A stretch of 64,000 nucleotides of DNA from Pseudomonas fluorescens Q2-87 (GTDB taxonomy: Bacteria; Pseudomonadota; Gammaproteobacteria; Pseudomonadales; Pseudomonadaceae). The notes under the pieces were generated by a model. The model saw only the letters and a list, made by a program, of their open reading frames with translations, made no database searches and was not told where the DNA came from. The stretch covers positions 1,430,556 to 1,494,555 of the forward strand of contig NZ_CM001558.1 of NCBI RefSeq assembly GCF_000281895.1, read 5' to 3'. Positions 31,472-39,202 of the stretch are shown here, piece after piece. Each line of letters starts with the position of its first letter. Within the stretch, counting starts at the first letter, position 1. Both the position numbers and the translations under genes were made by a program.

Positions 31472-32043
31472 CCTTGCGCCTGGACCTGCTGCGTCACGGC
31501 GAAACCGAGCTGGGCGGCGGACTGCGCGGCAGCCTCGACGACGCTTTGACCGCCAGGGGCTGGGAGCAGATGCACGCAGCGGTGTTGGCGGGCGGGCCCT
31601 GGGATCGGCTGGTGAGTTCGCCGTTGCAACGTTGCGCGCGTTTCGCCGAGCAACTTGGCGCCCGACTCGGTGTGCCGGTGCATCTGGACAAGGATCTGCA
31701 AGAGCTGCATTTCGGCGCCTGGGAAGGCCGCAGCGCGGCGGTGTTGATGGAGACTGACGCCGAAGCACTGGGCCGGTTTTGGGCCGATCCCTATGCCTTT
31801 ACGCCCCCCGAAGGCGAGCCAGTGCTGGCGTTTTCCAACCGCGTCCTGGCAGCGGTCAACCGCTTGCACGCGGCCTATGCCGGTCAGCGGGTCTTGCTGG
31901 TCAGTCACGGCGGCGTGATGCGGCTGCTGCTGGCCCAGGCCCGCGGCTTGCCACGGGAGCAATTGCTCAACGTCGAAGTCGCCCATGGCGCACTGTTCTC
32001 CCTGACCGTGTCGGCAGGTTCAGTGCTCGAAGAGACGGATTGA
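31468..32043 (+). CDS. cobC: Alpha-ribazole phosphatase (histidine phosphatase family)
   Basis: Protein of 191 residues. The phosphohistidine motif is [12 protein letters not shown] near residue 8, the second His is in [13 protein letters not shown], and the Glu region is [14 protein letters not shown]. It removes phosphate from alpha-ribazole phosphate or adenosylcobalamin phosphate. The exact substrate rests on its position between cobT and cobS, because the family is broad. It overlaps cobT by four bases and is two bases from cobS. Confidence 0.88.
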   Translation: MTLRLDLLRHGETELGGGLRGSLDDALTARGWEQMHAAVLAGGPWDRLVSSPLQRCARFAEQLGARLGVPVHLDKDLQELHFGAWEGRSAAVLMETDAEALGRFWADPYAFTPPEGEPVLAFSNRVLAAVNRLHAAYAGQRVLLVSHGGVMRLLLAQARGLPREQLLNVEVAHGALFSLTVSAGSVLEETD

Positions 32044-32045
32044 CC

Positions 32046-32777
32046 ATGTTGCCGTTCTGGATCGCCCTGCAATTTCTCAGCAGCCTGCCGGTGCGCCTGC
32101 CTGGCATGCCCGAGCCCGAACAACTGGGGCGTTCGCTGCTGTTCTATCCATTGGTGGGGCTGGTGTTCGGTGCTTTGCTGTGGCTGCTCAATGCACTGCT
32201 GATGGGTGCACCGTCGCTACTCCACGCCGCGCTGTTGCTGACGGCCTGGGTGATGCTCAGCGGAGGCCTGCACCTCGACGGCCTGGCCGACAGCGCCGAC
32301 GCCTGGCTGGGCGGTTTTGGTGACCGCGAACGCACGCTGCTGATCATGAAGGATCCGCGCAGCGGGCCGATTGCGGTGATCACCCTGGTGTTGGTGTTGT
32401 TGCTCAAGTTCGCCGCGCTGCTGGCATTGATCGAGCAGGGGCAAGCGTTGGCCTTGATCATCGTGCCGGTGCTGGGGCGTGCGGCGTTGCTTGGCCTGTT
32501 TCTCAGCACACCTTACGTGCGCGCCGGCGGGTTGGGCCAAGCGCTTGCCGATCATCTGCCCCGGCGCGCGGGTGGATGGGTGTTGTTGGTGTGTGCGTTG
32601 GGCTGTGTGCTGGTGGCGGGGTGGCACGGCGTTTGTGCATTGGCCGTTGCCTTCGCGGTGTTCGTTGGCTTGCGGCGGATGATGCTGCGCAGGCTCGGGG
32701 GCTGCACCGGGGATACCGCCGGGGCGTTGCTGGAGTTGCTTGAAATAGCGGTGTTGGTGGGGTTGGGGTGGGTCTGA
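32046..32777 (+). CDS. cobS: Adenosylcobinamide-GDP ribazoletransferase (cobalamin synthase)
   Basis: Integral membrane protein of 243 residues that joins adenosylcobinamide-GDP to alpha-ribazole, completing B12. The Asp-rich motif GGLHLDGLADSADAWLGG and the MKDPRSGPIAV segment are diagnostic. About six hydrophobic helices follow. It is the last gene of the operon; the next gene is on the opposite strand and I see no strong hairpin terminator between them. Confidence 0.95.
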   Translation: MLPFWIALQFLSSLPVRLPGMPEPEQLGRSLLFYPLVGLVFGALLWLLNALLMGAPSLLHAALLLTAWVMLSGGLHLDGLADSADAWLGGFGDRERTLLIMKDPRSGPIAVITLVLVLLLKFAALLALIEQGQALALIIVPVLGRAALLGLFLSTPYVRAGGLGQALADHLPRRAGGWVLLVCALGCVLVAGWHGVCALAVAFAVFVGLRRMMLRRLGGCTGDTAGALLELLEIAVLVGLGWV

Positions 32778-32820
32778 GTTGACGGGAACGCGATGGTGGG
32801 CCGTTTCGGGATCTGAGGGG

Positions 32821-33555
32821 TCAACCCTTTAACCCACTCATCCGAGCAAACTCCATCAATCCACCGTCATGCCCAAGCCCCAATTTGTCCATGGCGGTGC
32901 GTTTTTGTCGGCTGATAGTTTTTTCACTGCGATTGAGCTGGGCTGCAATCTGTCTGCCCGACATCCCGTGCACGAACAGCCTCACCACCTCCAGCTCCCG
33001 TTCGGAAAGGCTCACCCGGTTGGCGTCCGAGCGCGTGGCGGCCAAGGATTGCCCTCGCAGAAGCTCAAGAAAAGCCGGGCATGCATACTGCCGTCCCTGG
33101 GTGACACCGAGGATAGCCTGTTTCAGTTCCATCAAAGGACTGCGTTTATCGAACAAGCCGTTCACGCCGGTATTGAGCAAGGCCTGCAACACGGACGGAT
33201 TGCGTAGCATGGTGATCACGATCAGGGGGCAGGCGCGGTAGTGGCGTTTCAAATAGCCCATCAGGGCCAGGCCGTCCGGGAACTGCCCATCGGGCATCGA
33301 ATAGTCGCTGATGACCAGGTCGCAGGGGGTGCGCTCCAAGTGCTGGAGCAGTTCATCGGCGTTGCGAGCCTTGGCAACCACTGAAAATCCAGCCCCCGCC
33401 AGGACCATTTCGATACCCGTCAGCACGACGGGGTGATCATCGGCAAGGATGATGCGTATAGGGTTGTCCGAAGGAGGCCTGTGCGACACTCGCGTATCGT
33501 CACAGGTGCTGAGGCCGAAAATGTCGCAGCATTCGGGCGTGTGGTTCAGATTCAT
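32821..33555 (-). CDS. RcsB-like NarL/FixJ-family response regulator
   Basis: Protein of 244 residues. The receiver domain has acidic DDHP near residue 38, the phospho-acceptor Asp near 83 in VISDYSMPDGQFPDG and a lysine in GLFDKRSP. The C-terminal LuxR-type HTH follows (SERELEVVRLFVHGMSGRQI, LNRSEKTISRQKRTAMDKL). The SMPDG..DG insert and the SRQK recognition helix recall RcsB. The N-terminus is long, so the start is unsure (ATG at 33555 or 33600). It lies 58 bases after the HTH-only protein and may share its lux-box promoter. No cognate kinase is adjacent. Confidence 0.88.
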   Translation of the reverse strand: MNLNHTPECCDIFGLSTCDDTRVSHRPPSDNPIRIILADDHPVVLTGIEMVLAGAGFSVVAKARNADELLQHLERTPCDLVISDYSMPDGQFPDGLALMGYLKRHYRACPLIVITMLRNPSVLQALLNTGVNGLFDKRSPLMELKQAILGVTQGRQYACPAFLELLRGQSLAATRSDANRVSLSERELEVVRLFVHGMSGRQIAAQLNRSEKTISRQKRTAMDKLGLGHDGGLMEFARMSGLKG

Positions 33556-33613
33556 TGCTGCCTCTACAGGGGCCAAGTACATCCCGACCGCTGCTGACAA
33601 GCCATCGGAGCGC

Positions 33614-33889
33614 TCAGATCAAGCCTCGTTCGCGCGCGATTTTTCCCGCGAGATGACGCGAACTGACGCCGAATTTTCGGCGAATGTTGTTGAAGTGATA
33701 ATTAACGTTGGCCTCGCTGCAATCAACGATGACGGCAATCTCCCAAGAAGATTTGCCAGCCTCGCTCCATTGCAGAAATTCCTTCTCCCGCTTAGTGAGT
33801 CGGATCGTTTGAGCAGGGGTTTTTTCCGTGGAGTGGTAATGGTCCTGGTATGGCGCCGAACGTCCAGAAATCGCGGTGCTGTGGTACAT
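33614..33889 (-). CDS. HTH-only LuxR-family protein of the LasR type
   Basis: Protein of 91 residues from the ATG at 33889, which follows GGGAG by eight bases. About 28 variable residues precede a complete quorum-sensing-type LuxR HTH: LTKREKEFLQWSEAGKSSWE, IAVIVDCSEANVNYHFNNIR and RKFGVSSRHLAGK. These words (SWEI, CSEANVN, NIRRKFGV) are hallmarks of LasR/RhlR-type regulators rather than response regulators. No autoinducer-binding domain is present here or in the 150 bases upstream. It could act as a constitutive activator or as a competitor for lux boxes. One such box lies in its own promoter. Confidence 0.85.
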   Translation of the reverse strand: MYHSTAISGRSAPYQDHYHSTEKTPAQTIRLTKREKEFLQWSEAGKSSWEIAVIVDCSEANVNYHFNNIRRKFGVSSRHLAGKIARERGLI

Positions 33890-34015
33890 GACTGAAACTC
33901 CCATTCATCATCATTATTTGATGGCGTGGGGGTGGCGGAATCTTCCCACTTCTTGATGGCATGGTTCGCACAACCCGTCTTCAAGCCCGCAGGCAGGGCT
34001 GAAAGCACGGTTTCG

Positions 34016-34062
34016 TTTATAGCTTGATTCAAAGCACCTGAAACCTGTCAGACATTACAGGT
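34016..34062 (-). promoter_or_regulatory. Lux-box promoter of the HTH-only LuxR gene
   Basis: ACCTGTCAGACATTACAGGT (34043-34062) is a 20-base element with perfect 6-base arms, ACCTGT and ACAGGT, the arms of the classical Vibrio lux box. On the minus strand it is followed after 21 bases by TATAAA (34016-34021), the spacing expected when a LuxR protein binds just upstream of -35. Confidence 0.75.
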
Positions 34063-34242
34063 GGGGGACTCTAATGAGTAATGGTTGAAAAGGATGTCAG
34101 CCAAAGCGCCTGATTTTGTGGGATTTATTTCCGTCTGGTTGACGATTCCGTTTGTCCTGACCAAGCAAAAAACCAGGAGAAAGCGAGGCTAGGGAACATG
34201 GCATAAGGGAAAATCGCCATTTAAATTTGCATTCAATCAACC

Positions 34243-34258
34243 CCGGGTATATACACGC
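34243..34258. promoter_or_regulatory. Imperfect MarR operator overlapping the marR -10 region
   Basis: CCGGGTATATACACGC matches one half of the perfect palindrome at 34688 and is near-symmetrical. TATATA lies 7-12 bases before the ATG, so the site covers the likely -10 box. Confidence 0.7.
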
Positions 34259-34261
34259 ACT

Positions 34262-34666
34262 ATGCTTCCTTCCCAATGCTTGTGCATCAACCTGCGTCGT
34301 GCCGCGCGTGGCGTCAGCAGGTATTACGACGGCGCCCTCGACGGCTTCGGGATCAACGTTGCCCAGTATTCTTTGCTGAGCAACCTGGCGCGCCTGGACC
34401 AGCCGAGTATTTCTTCCCTGGCCGAGGCCATGGGCCTGGACCGCAGTACCTTGGGGCGTAACCTGCGGGTGCTGGAAGGCGAGGGGTTGGTGGCGCTGGC
34501 CGAAGGTGAAGACCTGCGCAACCGCATCGTCGAGCTGACCGAAGCCGGGCATGCGCGGTTGGCGGCGGCGTTGCCGGCTTGGGAAGCGGCGCAACAACGA
34601 TTGATCGATAAACTGGGTGCCGAGAAGCGCACAGCCTTGCTGGCCTTGCTGGATGAGTTGGCGTAA
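34262..34666 (+). CDS. MarR-family transcriptional regulator
   Basis: Winged-helix repressor of 134 residues. The N-terminal dimer helix (INLRRAARGVSRYYDGALDG) is followed by NVAQYSLLSNLARLDQPSIS, recognition helix SLAEAMGLDRSTLGRNLRVLE and the wing (VALAEGEDLRNRIVELTEAG). Cys residues near the N-terminus (QCLCIN) could sense oxidants, but that is speculation. No ribosome-binding site precedes the ATG and a TATATA lies just upstream, so the mRNA may be leaderless. It probably represses itself and the MFS gene 53 bases downstream through matching palindromes. Confidence 0.92.
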   Translation: MLPSQCLCINLRRAARGVSRYYDGALDGFGINVAQYSLLSNLARLDQPSISSLAEAMGLDRSTLGRNLRVLEGEGLVALAEGEDLRNRIVELTEAGHARLAAALPAWEAAQQRLIDKLGAEKRTALLALLDELA

Positions 34667-34687
34667 CGCCGGTTCGTTCGATGACAA

Positions 34688-34703
34688 GCGGGTATATACC
34701 CGC
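34688..34703. promoter_or_regulatory. Perfect palindromic MarR operator before the MFS gene
   Basis: GCGGGTATATACCCGC is a perfect 16-base palindrome, centred 23 bases upstream of the MFS ATG. Its core TATATA may also be the -10 box. Confidence 0.78.
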
Positions 34704-34718
34704 GAGCGGAGAATAAGA

Positions 34719-35927
34719 ATGACATCGATGTGGCGTACCTGTGGTTGGGTCCTGGTGGGGAGCGCGTTGATCCTGGCGTTGTCCTTGGGCGTGCGGCATG
34801 GCTTCGGCCTGTTTCTGGCCCCCATGAGCGCCGAGTTCGGCTGGGGCCGGGAGGTGTTCGCCTTCGCCATTGCCTTGCAGAACTTGATCTGGGGCCTGGC
34901 GCAGCCGTTCACCGGCGCGTTGGCTGACCGCTTCGGTGCGGCGAAAGTCGTGCTCATCGGCGGCGTTCTTTATGCCGTTGGCCTGGTATTCATGGGCATG
35001 GCCGACTCGCCATGGTCGTTGTCGTTGAGCGCGGGGCTTTTGATCGGTATTGGTCTCTCGGGTACATCGTTCTCGGTGATCCTCGGCGTGGTCGGACGTG
35101 CCGTGCCTCCGGAGAAACGCAGCATGGGCATGGGCATCGCCAGTGCCGCCGGCTCCTTCGGCCAGTTCGCCATGTTGCCCGGCACGCTGGGGCTGATCGG
35201 CTGGCTCGGTTGGTCGGCGGCCTTGTTGGTGCTGGGTTTGCTGGTGGCATTGATCGTGCCGTTGGTGAGCATGCTCAAGGATGTGCCGGCGCCGCTGCTG
35301 GGCCATGAGCAAACCTTGTCCGAGGCGTTGCGCGAGGCGTGCAGCCATTCGGGGTTCTGGCTGCTGGCGGTTGGTTTTTTTGTCTGTGGTTTTCAGGTGG
35401 TGTTCATCGGCGTGCATTTACCGGCCTACCTGGTGGACCAACACCTGCCGGCCAGTGTCGGCACCACCGTGCTGGCCCTGGTCGGGCTCTTCAATATCTT
35501 CGGCACCTATACCGCCGGCTGGCTGGGCGGGCGCATGTCCAAGCCACGGCTGTTGACCGGGCTGTACCTGGTGCGGGCGGTGGTGATCGGATTGTTCCTG
35601 TGGGCGCCGGTGACGACTACCACGGCTTATCTGTTCGGTATGGCGATGGGCTTGCTGTGGCTGTCGACCGTGCCTTTGACCAACGGCACGGTAGCGACGC
35701 TGTTTGGTGTACGAAATCTTTCGATGCTCGGTGGGATTGTGTTCCTGTTCCACCAATTGGGTTCGTTCCTCGGGGGCTGGCTGGGCGGGGTGGTGTACGA
35801 CCGCACCGGCAGTTACGACCTGATCTGGCAAGTGTCGATCCTGCTCAGCCTGTTGGCCGCAGCACTGAACTGGCCAGTACGCGAACGCCCGGTGGCGCGC
35901 CTGCAAGCCCAGGCCGGTACAGCATGA
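34719..35927 (+). CDS. MFS transporter
   Basis: Protein of 402 residues with twelve expected helices. Features: GVRHGFGLFLAPMSAEFGWG in the first helix, the loop 2-3 motif GALADRFGAAKVVLIGG, a central loop after MLKDVPAPLLGHEQT, and a mirrored second half with AGWLGGRMSKPRLLTGLYL. The substrate cannot be read. It probably forms a unit with marR: the palindrome lies upstream, GGAGA precedes the ATG, and the next small gene overlaps its stop. Confidence 0.9.
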   Translation: MTSMWRTCGWVLVGSALILALSLGVRHGFGLFLAPMSAEFGWGREVFAFAIALQNLIWGLAQPFTGALADRFGAAKVVLIGGVLYAVGLVFMGMADSPWSLSLSAGLLIGIGLSGTSFSVILGVVGRAVPPEKRSMGMGIASAAGSFGQFAMLPGTLGLIGWLGWSAALLVLGLLVALIVPLVSMLKDVPAPLLGHEQTLSEALREACSHSGFWLLAVGFFVCGFQVVFIGVHLPAYLVDQHLPASVGTTVLALVGLFNIFGTYTAGWLGGRMSKPRLLTGLYLVRAVVIGLFLWAPVTTTTAYLFGMAMGLLWLSTVPLTNGTVATLFGVRNLSMLGGIVFLFHQLGSFLGGWLGGVVYDRTGSYDLIWQVSILLSLLAAALNWPVRERPVARLQAQAGTA

Positions 35928-36043
35928 GTCGCGTCGGCCCATGGTTGATTGCCGTCGGCGCTGGTCTGCTGCTGGCGTTCGCCTGGTGGGGTTGGCATCA
36001 GGGCGGGTTGGCCTTGATGCAACTGGGCATGGGTAATTGTTGA
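35924..36043 (+). CDS. Small single-pass membrane protein (39 residues)
   Basis: It begins at an ATG overlapping the MFS stop (ATGA). The sequence is one hydrophobic helix (WLIAVGAGLLLAFAWWGW) with a short polar tail ending MGNC. The length, overlap and membrane helix suggest a genuine small protein that could associate with the MFS pump. No family is recognised. Confidence 0.65.
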   Translation: MSRVGPWLIAVGAGLLLAFAWWGWHQGGLALMQLGMGNC

Positions 36044-36110
36044 GCGGTGGACGACGTCGGGCGCGGCGGAGTAACGTCGTGGTCTGACGTGCGTTTAAGG
36101 GAATTCCGAC

Positions 36111-36662
36111 ATGTTGATGCGCTGGTTTGCTGTTCCTGCTCTGTTATTGGCTGTGGCTGGACCGGTCTTGGCGGCCGACTGCCCGCCGTTGCTGGAGGGC
36201 TCGCTGCCCAAGTTGCGGGCCAAGGAAACTATCGATCTGTGCCAACGTTTCGCCGGCAAGCCATTGGTCGTGGTCAACACCGCCAGTTTTTGTGGGTTCG
36301 CCCCGCAATTCAAAGGTCTGGAGGCGCTTAACCAGCGCTACAAGGACGAAGGGCTGCAAGTACTTGGCGTGCCGTCCAATGATTTCAAGCAGGAAGCCAA
36401 GGACGGCGCGGAAACGGCCAAGGTCTGCTACGTCAATTATGGCGTGACCTTCACCATGACCGAGCCGCAACCGGTGCGCGGTTCTGATGCCATTCCGTTG
36501 TTCAAGCATCTGGCCGAACAATCCGGCGCGCCGAAATGGAATTTCTACAAATACGTGGTGGACCGCCAGGGCAAGGTTGTCGGCAGTTTTTCCAGCCGGA
36601 TCAAACCCGACGATCCCGAATTCATCAAGGCGGTAGAAGCGGCTATCGCCTCCAAGCCCTGA
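36111..36662 (+). CDS. Glutathione peroxidase, periplasmic, Cys type
   Basis: Protein of 183 residues with a Sec signal peptide ([16 protein letters not shown]) and a thioredoxin-fold peroxidase domain. The catalytic Cys, in the place of selenocysteine, is in [12 protein letters not shown] near residue 60; the Gln-like and Trp positions are around [15 protein letters not shown] and [11 protein letters not shown]. It should reduce peroxides outside the cytoplasm, probably with thioredoxin-like donors. A bidirectional terminator separates it from the convergent FadL gene. Confidence 0.92.
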   Translation: MLMRWFAVPALLLAVAGPVLAADCPPLLEGSLPKLRAKETIDLCQRFAGKPLVVVNTASFCGFAPQFKGLEALNQRYKDEGLQVLGVPSNDFKQEAKDGAETAKVCYVNYGVTFTMTEPQPVRGSDAIPLFKHLAEQSGAPKWNFYKYVVDRQGKVVGSFSSRIKPDDPEFIKAVEAAIASKP

Positions 36663-36674
36663 GCGCCAGCCACG

Positions 36675-36713
36675 AAAAAGCCCCGCCTCTGTGTAGAGAG
36701 CGGGGCTTTTTTT
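36675..36713. terminator. Bidirectional terminator between gpx and the FadL-type gene
   Basis: AAAAAGCCCCGC and GCGGGGCTTTTTTT pair around a loop that itself contains CTCT/AGAG. A-run and T-run on either side serve both convergent genes. Confidence 0.92.
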
Positions 36714-36752
36714 CGCTTCAGGTGACGAGTGGTTCAGATTCGCCTTGCAGCA

Positions 36753-38024
36753 TCAGAAGCGGTAGGTCGCACCGACACCAAAACCGTTGGCGCTGTTTTC
36801 GTATTCAGCGTTGTAGGACTGGCCCAGGGCATTGGTTCGATTGATGTTGACTTTTTCTTCCTTGAGGTAGGAATAAGCCACATCGATGGTCAGGTCGTCG
36901 GTTGGGCTCCAGCCTGCGCCCAAGCTGAAGATGGTCCGGTCACCGGTAGGGATGCGTGGTGAGCGGTCGGTGTTGTTGGTCGGCGACTGGTCGAAGGACA
37001 GGCCGGTACGCAACACCCACTGCTTGTTCAACTGATACGACGTACCGATGGCGTAGGCCCAGGTGTCATGCCAGTTCTGTTCTTCAGTGATGGTGCCGAG
37101 AAACGCAGGGGCCAGCGCGCCACCGGCGGCCGGGGTCACGCCTTCGTTGTTGACGGTGATTTCCTTCAGGCGGCTCCAGCGTGTCCAGGTGCTGCCTGCA
37201 TAAACGGTCCAGGCATCATTGAGCTGCTGGGTGACGGAAAAGTCCACCGACTCCGGTGTGGTGATGTCCAGCGACGCGTCATAGCGCGCGCCGTTGAGCA
37301 GGAACGCCGGTGTACCCGCGCCCGGGCTCACTTCGGTGTGGCCTTCGAGCTTGTACTTGACCTTGGAGTGGTAAGTCAGGCCGACACGGGTGGTGTCGGT
37401 CGCCTGGACCAGCACGCCGATGTTATAGCCGTAGCCGATGTCGTCGCCCTTGATCTTCACGTCACCGTCGTTTGGCGACAGCGGAGTGTTCAGGGTCGAT
37501 TCCAGTGCACCGGAGATACGGTTGATGGTCGGGCCAAAACCGATCGATACCTTGTCATTGAAGGCATAGCTGACGGTGGGTTGGAAGGTGACGACCTTCA
37601 CTTCGCTCTTGCTGCCGAAGTTGCCGCCCTGGAAGCCGTTTTCATAATCGGTGATCAGGCCGAACGGGGCGTAGACACCCAGGCCGAAGGCCCATTGGTC
37701 ATCGATGGGCTTAACGTAATAGCCCATCGGAACGCCCGTGAGCGGGACCATGTCGCCCTTGTTGGTACCGGACTTGGTGCCGCTGGCATCGTTGATATCG
37801 GTGGAAGCATCGATGGCGGCAAAGCCACCGGTGACCTGTTGGCGCTTGAGGCGCGACATCCCGGCAGGGTTGCCAAACACGGTGCTTGCGTCATCGGCAG
37901 CGGAAGAACGGCCCGCAAAACCAGTGCCCATGCCACTGATGCTTTGTTCGTTCAAGGCAAAGCCACTGGCGAAAAGTTGTGTGGATGCCAAGGTAACGGC
38001 AAGGCCAAGGGTGGTTTTGAGCAT
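36753..38024 (-). CDS. FadL/OmpP1 family outer-membrane transport protein
   Basis: Protein of 423 residues with a signal peptide (LGLAVTLASTQLFA). The mature N-terminus is SGFALNEQSISGMGTGFAG, the lumen plug of FadL porins, followed by the FGNPAGMSRL motif. The barrel ends in Phe (GVGATYRF). The family imports long-chain fatty acids or other hydrophobic compounds. The in-frame ATG at 38024 is 19 bases from AGGAG, while an out-of-frame ATG at 38035 is ideally placed; a run of six A separates them. The aqueous substrate is unknown. Confidence 0.9.
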   Translation of the reverse strand: MLKTTLGLAVTLASTQLFASGFALNEQSISGMGTGFAGRSSAADDASTVFGNPAGMSRLKRQQVTGGFAAIDASTDINDASGTKSGTNKGDMVPLTGVPMGYYVKPIDDQWAFGLGVYAPFGLITDYENGFQGGNFGSKSEVKVVTFQPTVSYAFNDKVSIGFGPTINRISGALESTLNTPLSPNDGDVKIKGDDIGYGYNIGVLVQATDTTRVGLTYHSKVKYKLEGHTEVSPGAGTPAFLLNGARYDASLDITTPESVDFSVTQQLNDAWTVYAGSTWTRWSRLKEITVNNEGVTPAAGGALAPAFLGTITEEQNWHDTWAYAIGTSYQLNKQWVLRTGLSFDQSPTNNTDRSPRIPTGDRTIFSLGAGWSPTDDLTIDVAYSYLKEEKVNINRTNALGQSYNAEYENSANGFGVGATYRF

Positions 38025-38179
38025 GATTTTTTCATTGTTAGAACTCCTGATGGTCACCGGGGCGAAAATTACCAACATTTTCGTTCAAGCGCTATAGCTT
38101 GTATGGCTTGATTTAGAGGGGTTTTGTAGGACAATCCGACCAGAATCGCGACCGTTGTAGGAACTTTCCGAATTTCCCA

Positions 38180-38662
38180 TCAGCAAGCGACCTGATTCAG
38201 TGGTGAAACACAGCTCTGCCAGGCACAAGTGAAATCTCGCAGGCGTCCCTGAGGGTGGAATGCTTGCCGCCAGATGCGGGCCATCCCGAGCAGATCATCG
38301 GCTTCGGGAAGCGTGGTGTTCCGTTCCTCCACCAGCAGCCAGGCGATGGCAGTGGCATAGCGCAGGTTGACGGTCAATTCCAGGTGCGGGCCGCTGAGAA
38401 AGGCGTGTTGGCTGGCCAGGCCGCGAACCAGGCTGGCGCGCTCCGGGTCCAGCGCGAGGTAATGATCCCAAAGCGCTTGGTGTCGAGGTTCGGTGATGCG
38501 ATACAGGCCATGCCCGCGTCGGTCATGGAGGGCCGACCCCAGCGCTGACTGGCTGGCGGCTATGCCCAGCAACAAGGATTCCGCGGTTGCGCTATGACGC
38601 CCCAGGTAAAGGAGCGTCGGGCGGATCACATATCGACACAGTTCGCTGGCAGCGATACCCAT
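38180..38662 (-). CDS. Conserved hypothetical protein
   Basis: Protein of 160 residues, not recognised. GAGGG precedes the ATG. It is largely helical and soluble: RPTLLYLGRHSATAESLLLG, HQALWDHYLALDPERASLVR, and a Trp-rich C-terminus (MARIWRQAFHP). The C-terminal region keeps two cysteines (CAWQSC). Repeated ATAESLL and DPERASL segments suggest a bundle. A perfect palindrome lies about 155 bases upstream. It could be a phage-like structural remnant, but I see nothing to support that. Confidence 0.68.
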   Translation of the reverse strand: MGIAASELCRYVIRPTLLYLGRHSATAESLLLGIAASQSALGSALHDRRGHGLYRITEPRHQALWDHYLALDPERASLVRGLASQHAFLSGPHLELTVNLRYATAIAWLLVEERNTTLPEADDLLGMARIWRQAFHPQGRLRDFTCAWQSCVSPLNQVAC

Positions 38663-38817
38663 AAAGCCCTCGGAATGCGAGATGGGCGGAGCCTGAAGGT
38701 GTGGGCTTGGCAGCGGTGGATCGGTTCAGGCCCCGCCGAAAGCGGATCATGCCGCTTGAGTTGAAGTGTAGTGTCATATTCCTGCTGTAAAGGGCTGTTT
38801 TTAAAACATCTTCAGCG

Positions 38818-38833
38818 AACGGTTATAACCGTT
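38818..38833. promoter_or_regulatory. Perfect 16-base palindrome, possible operator
   Basis: AACGGTTATAACCGTT is fully self-complementary, with a TTATAA core. It sits between the gene at 38180 and the terminator of the small gene at 38938. The binding protein is unknown. Confidence 0.55.
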
Positions 38834-38882
38834 ATATCCCTTGGTGCTTACGCCGTTGCGCTTTATCGAGAAATTCCAGGCA

Positions 38883-38914
38883 ATAAAAAGCCCCGCTTTC
38901 TGGGCGGGGCCTTT
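38883..38914 (-). terminator. Terminator of the small gene at 38938-39162
   Basis: GCCCCGC and GCGGGGC pair around a seven-base loop. The minus-strand product ends in TTTTTATT. Confidence 0.9.
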
Positions 38915-38937
38915 GGGGTTTCAGCCTTTCTGGCGTA

Positions 38938-39162
38938 TCAGGCAACCAGTGCCTGGCGAGTACGCTCGATCACGGCCTGCAGCGGTTCGGCGCTGGAGTA
39001 TTGATCGGGGTACAGGCGTTCGCTGTGACGAGCGATGCCATGTTCGTTGACCAGGGTAAAGCTGAAGCAGCCTTTGCGAGCGGCCATGATCAGGCAGTTC
39101 ATTGGAGCAAAAGCGTTGGTTAGGGTGCGGATGGCATCCTGTGTATGGATTTGATTAGACAT
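38938..39162 (-). CDS. Small conserved hypothetical protein
   Basis: Protein of 74 residues, not recognised. AGGA precedes the ATG by ten bases and a strong terminator follows, both supporting a real gene. It has RTLTNAFAPMNCLIMAARKG at the start and a beta-like GCFSFTLVNEHGIARHSERL, then a helical end. It looks like one small alpha/beta domain without signal or membrane segment. Its leader contains a CACGGTT/AACCGTG inverted repeat. Confidence 0.75.
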   Translation of the reverse strand: MSNQIHTQDAIRTLTNAFAPMNCLIMAARKGCFSFTLVNEHGIARHSERLYPDQYSSAEPLQAVIERTRQALVA

Positions 39163-39185
39163 GTTATGGGTGTTCCTACAAATGA

Positions 39186-39202
39186 CACGGTTAAGAACCG
39201 TG
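39186..39202. repeat. Inverted repeat in the leader of the small gene
   Basis: CACGGTT and AACCGTG (7-base arms, 3-base spacer) lie 24 bases upstream of the ATG at 39162. AACGTT repeats follow. It could be an operator or a leader hairpin covering the 5' end of the mRNA. Confidence 0.5.

Larger units (their letters stand above)
33890..34261. other. Intergenic region with lux-box promoter and marR leader
   Basis: About 370 bases. The right-hand part leads into marR. The left-hand part is the presumed 5' untranslated region of the HTH-only gene, with a small GCCC..GGGC hairpin near 33990. A reading frame from 34032 begins with TTG inside the predicted -10 box and is not convincing. Confidence 0.6.

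Noticed and set aside
33619..34032. 137-codon frame overlapping the HTH-only LuxR gene
   Set aside because: It starts with TTG inside the predicted -10 region and reads through the HTH gene in the wrong frame, with no family feature. The HTH frame is clearly the coding one.
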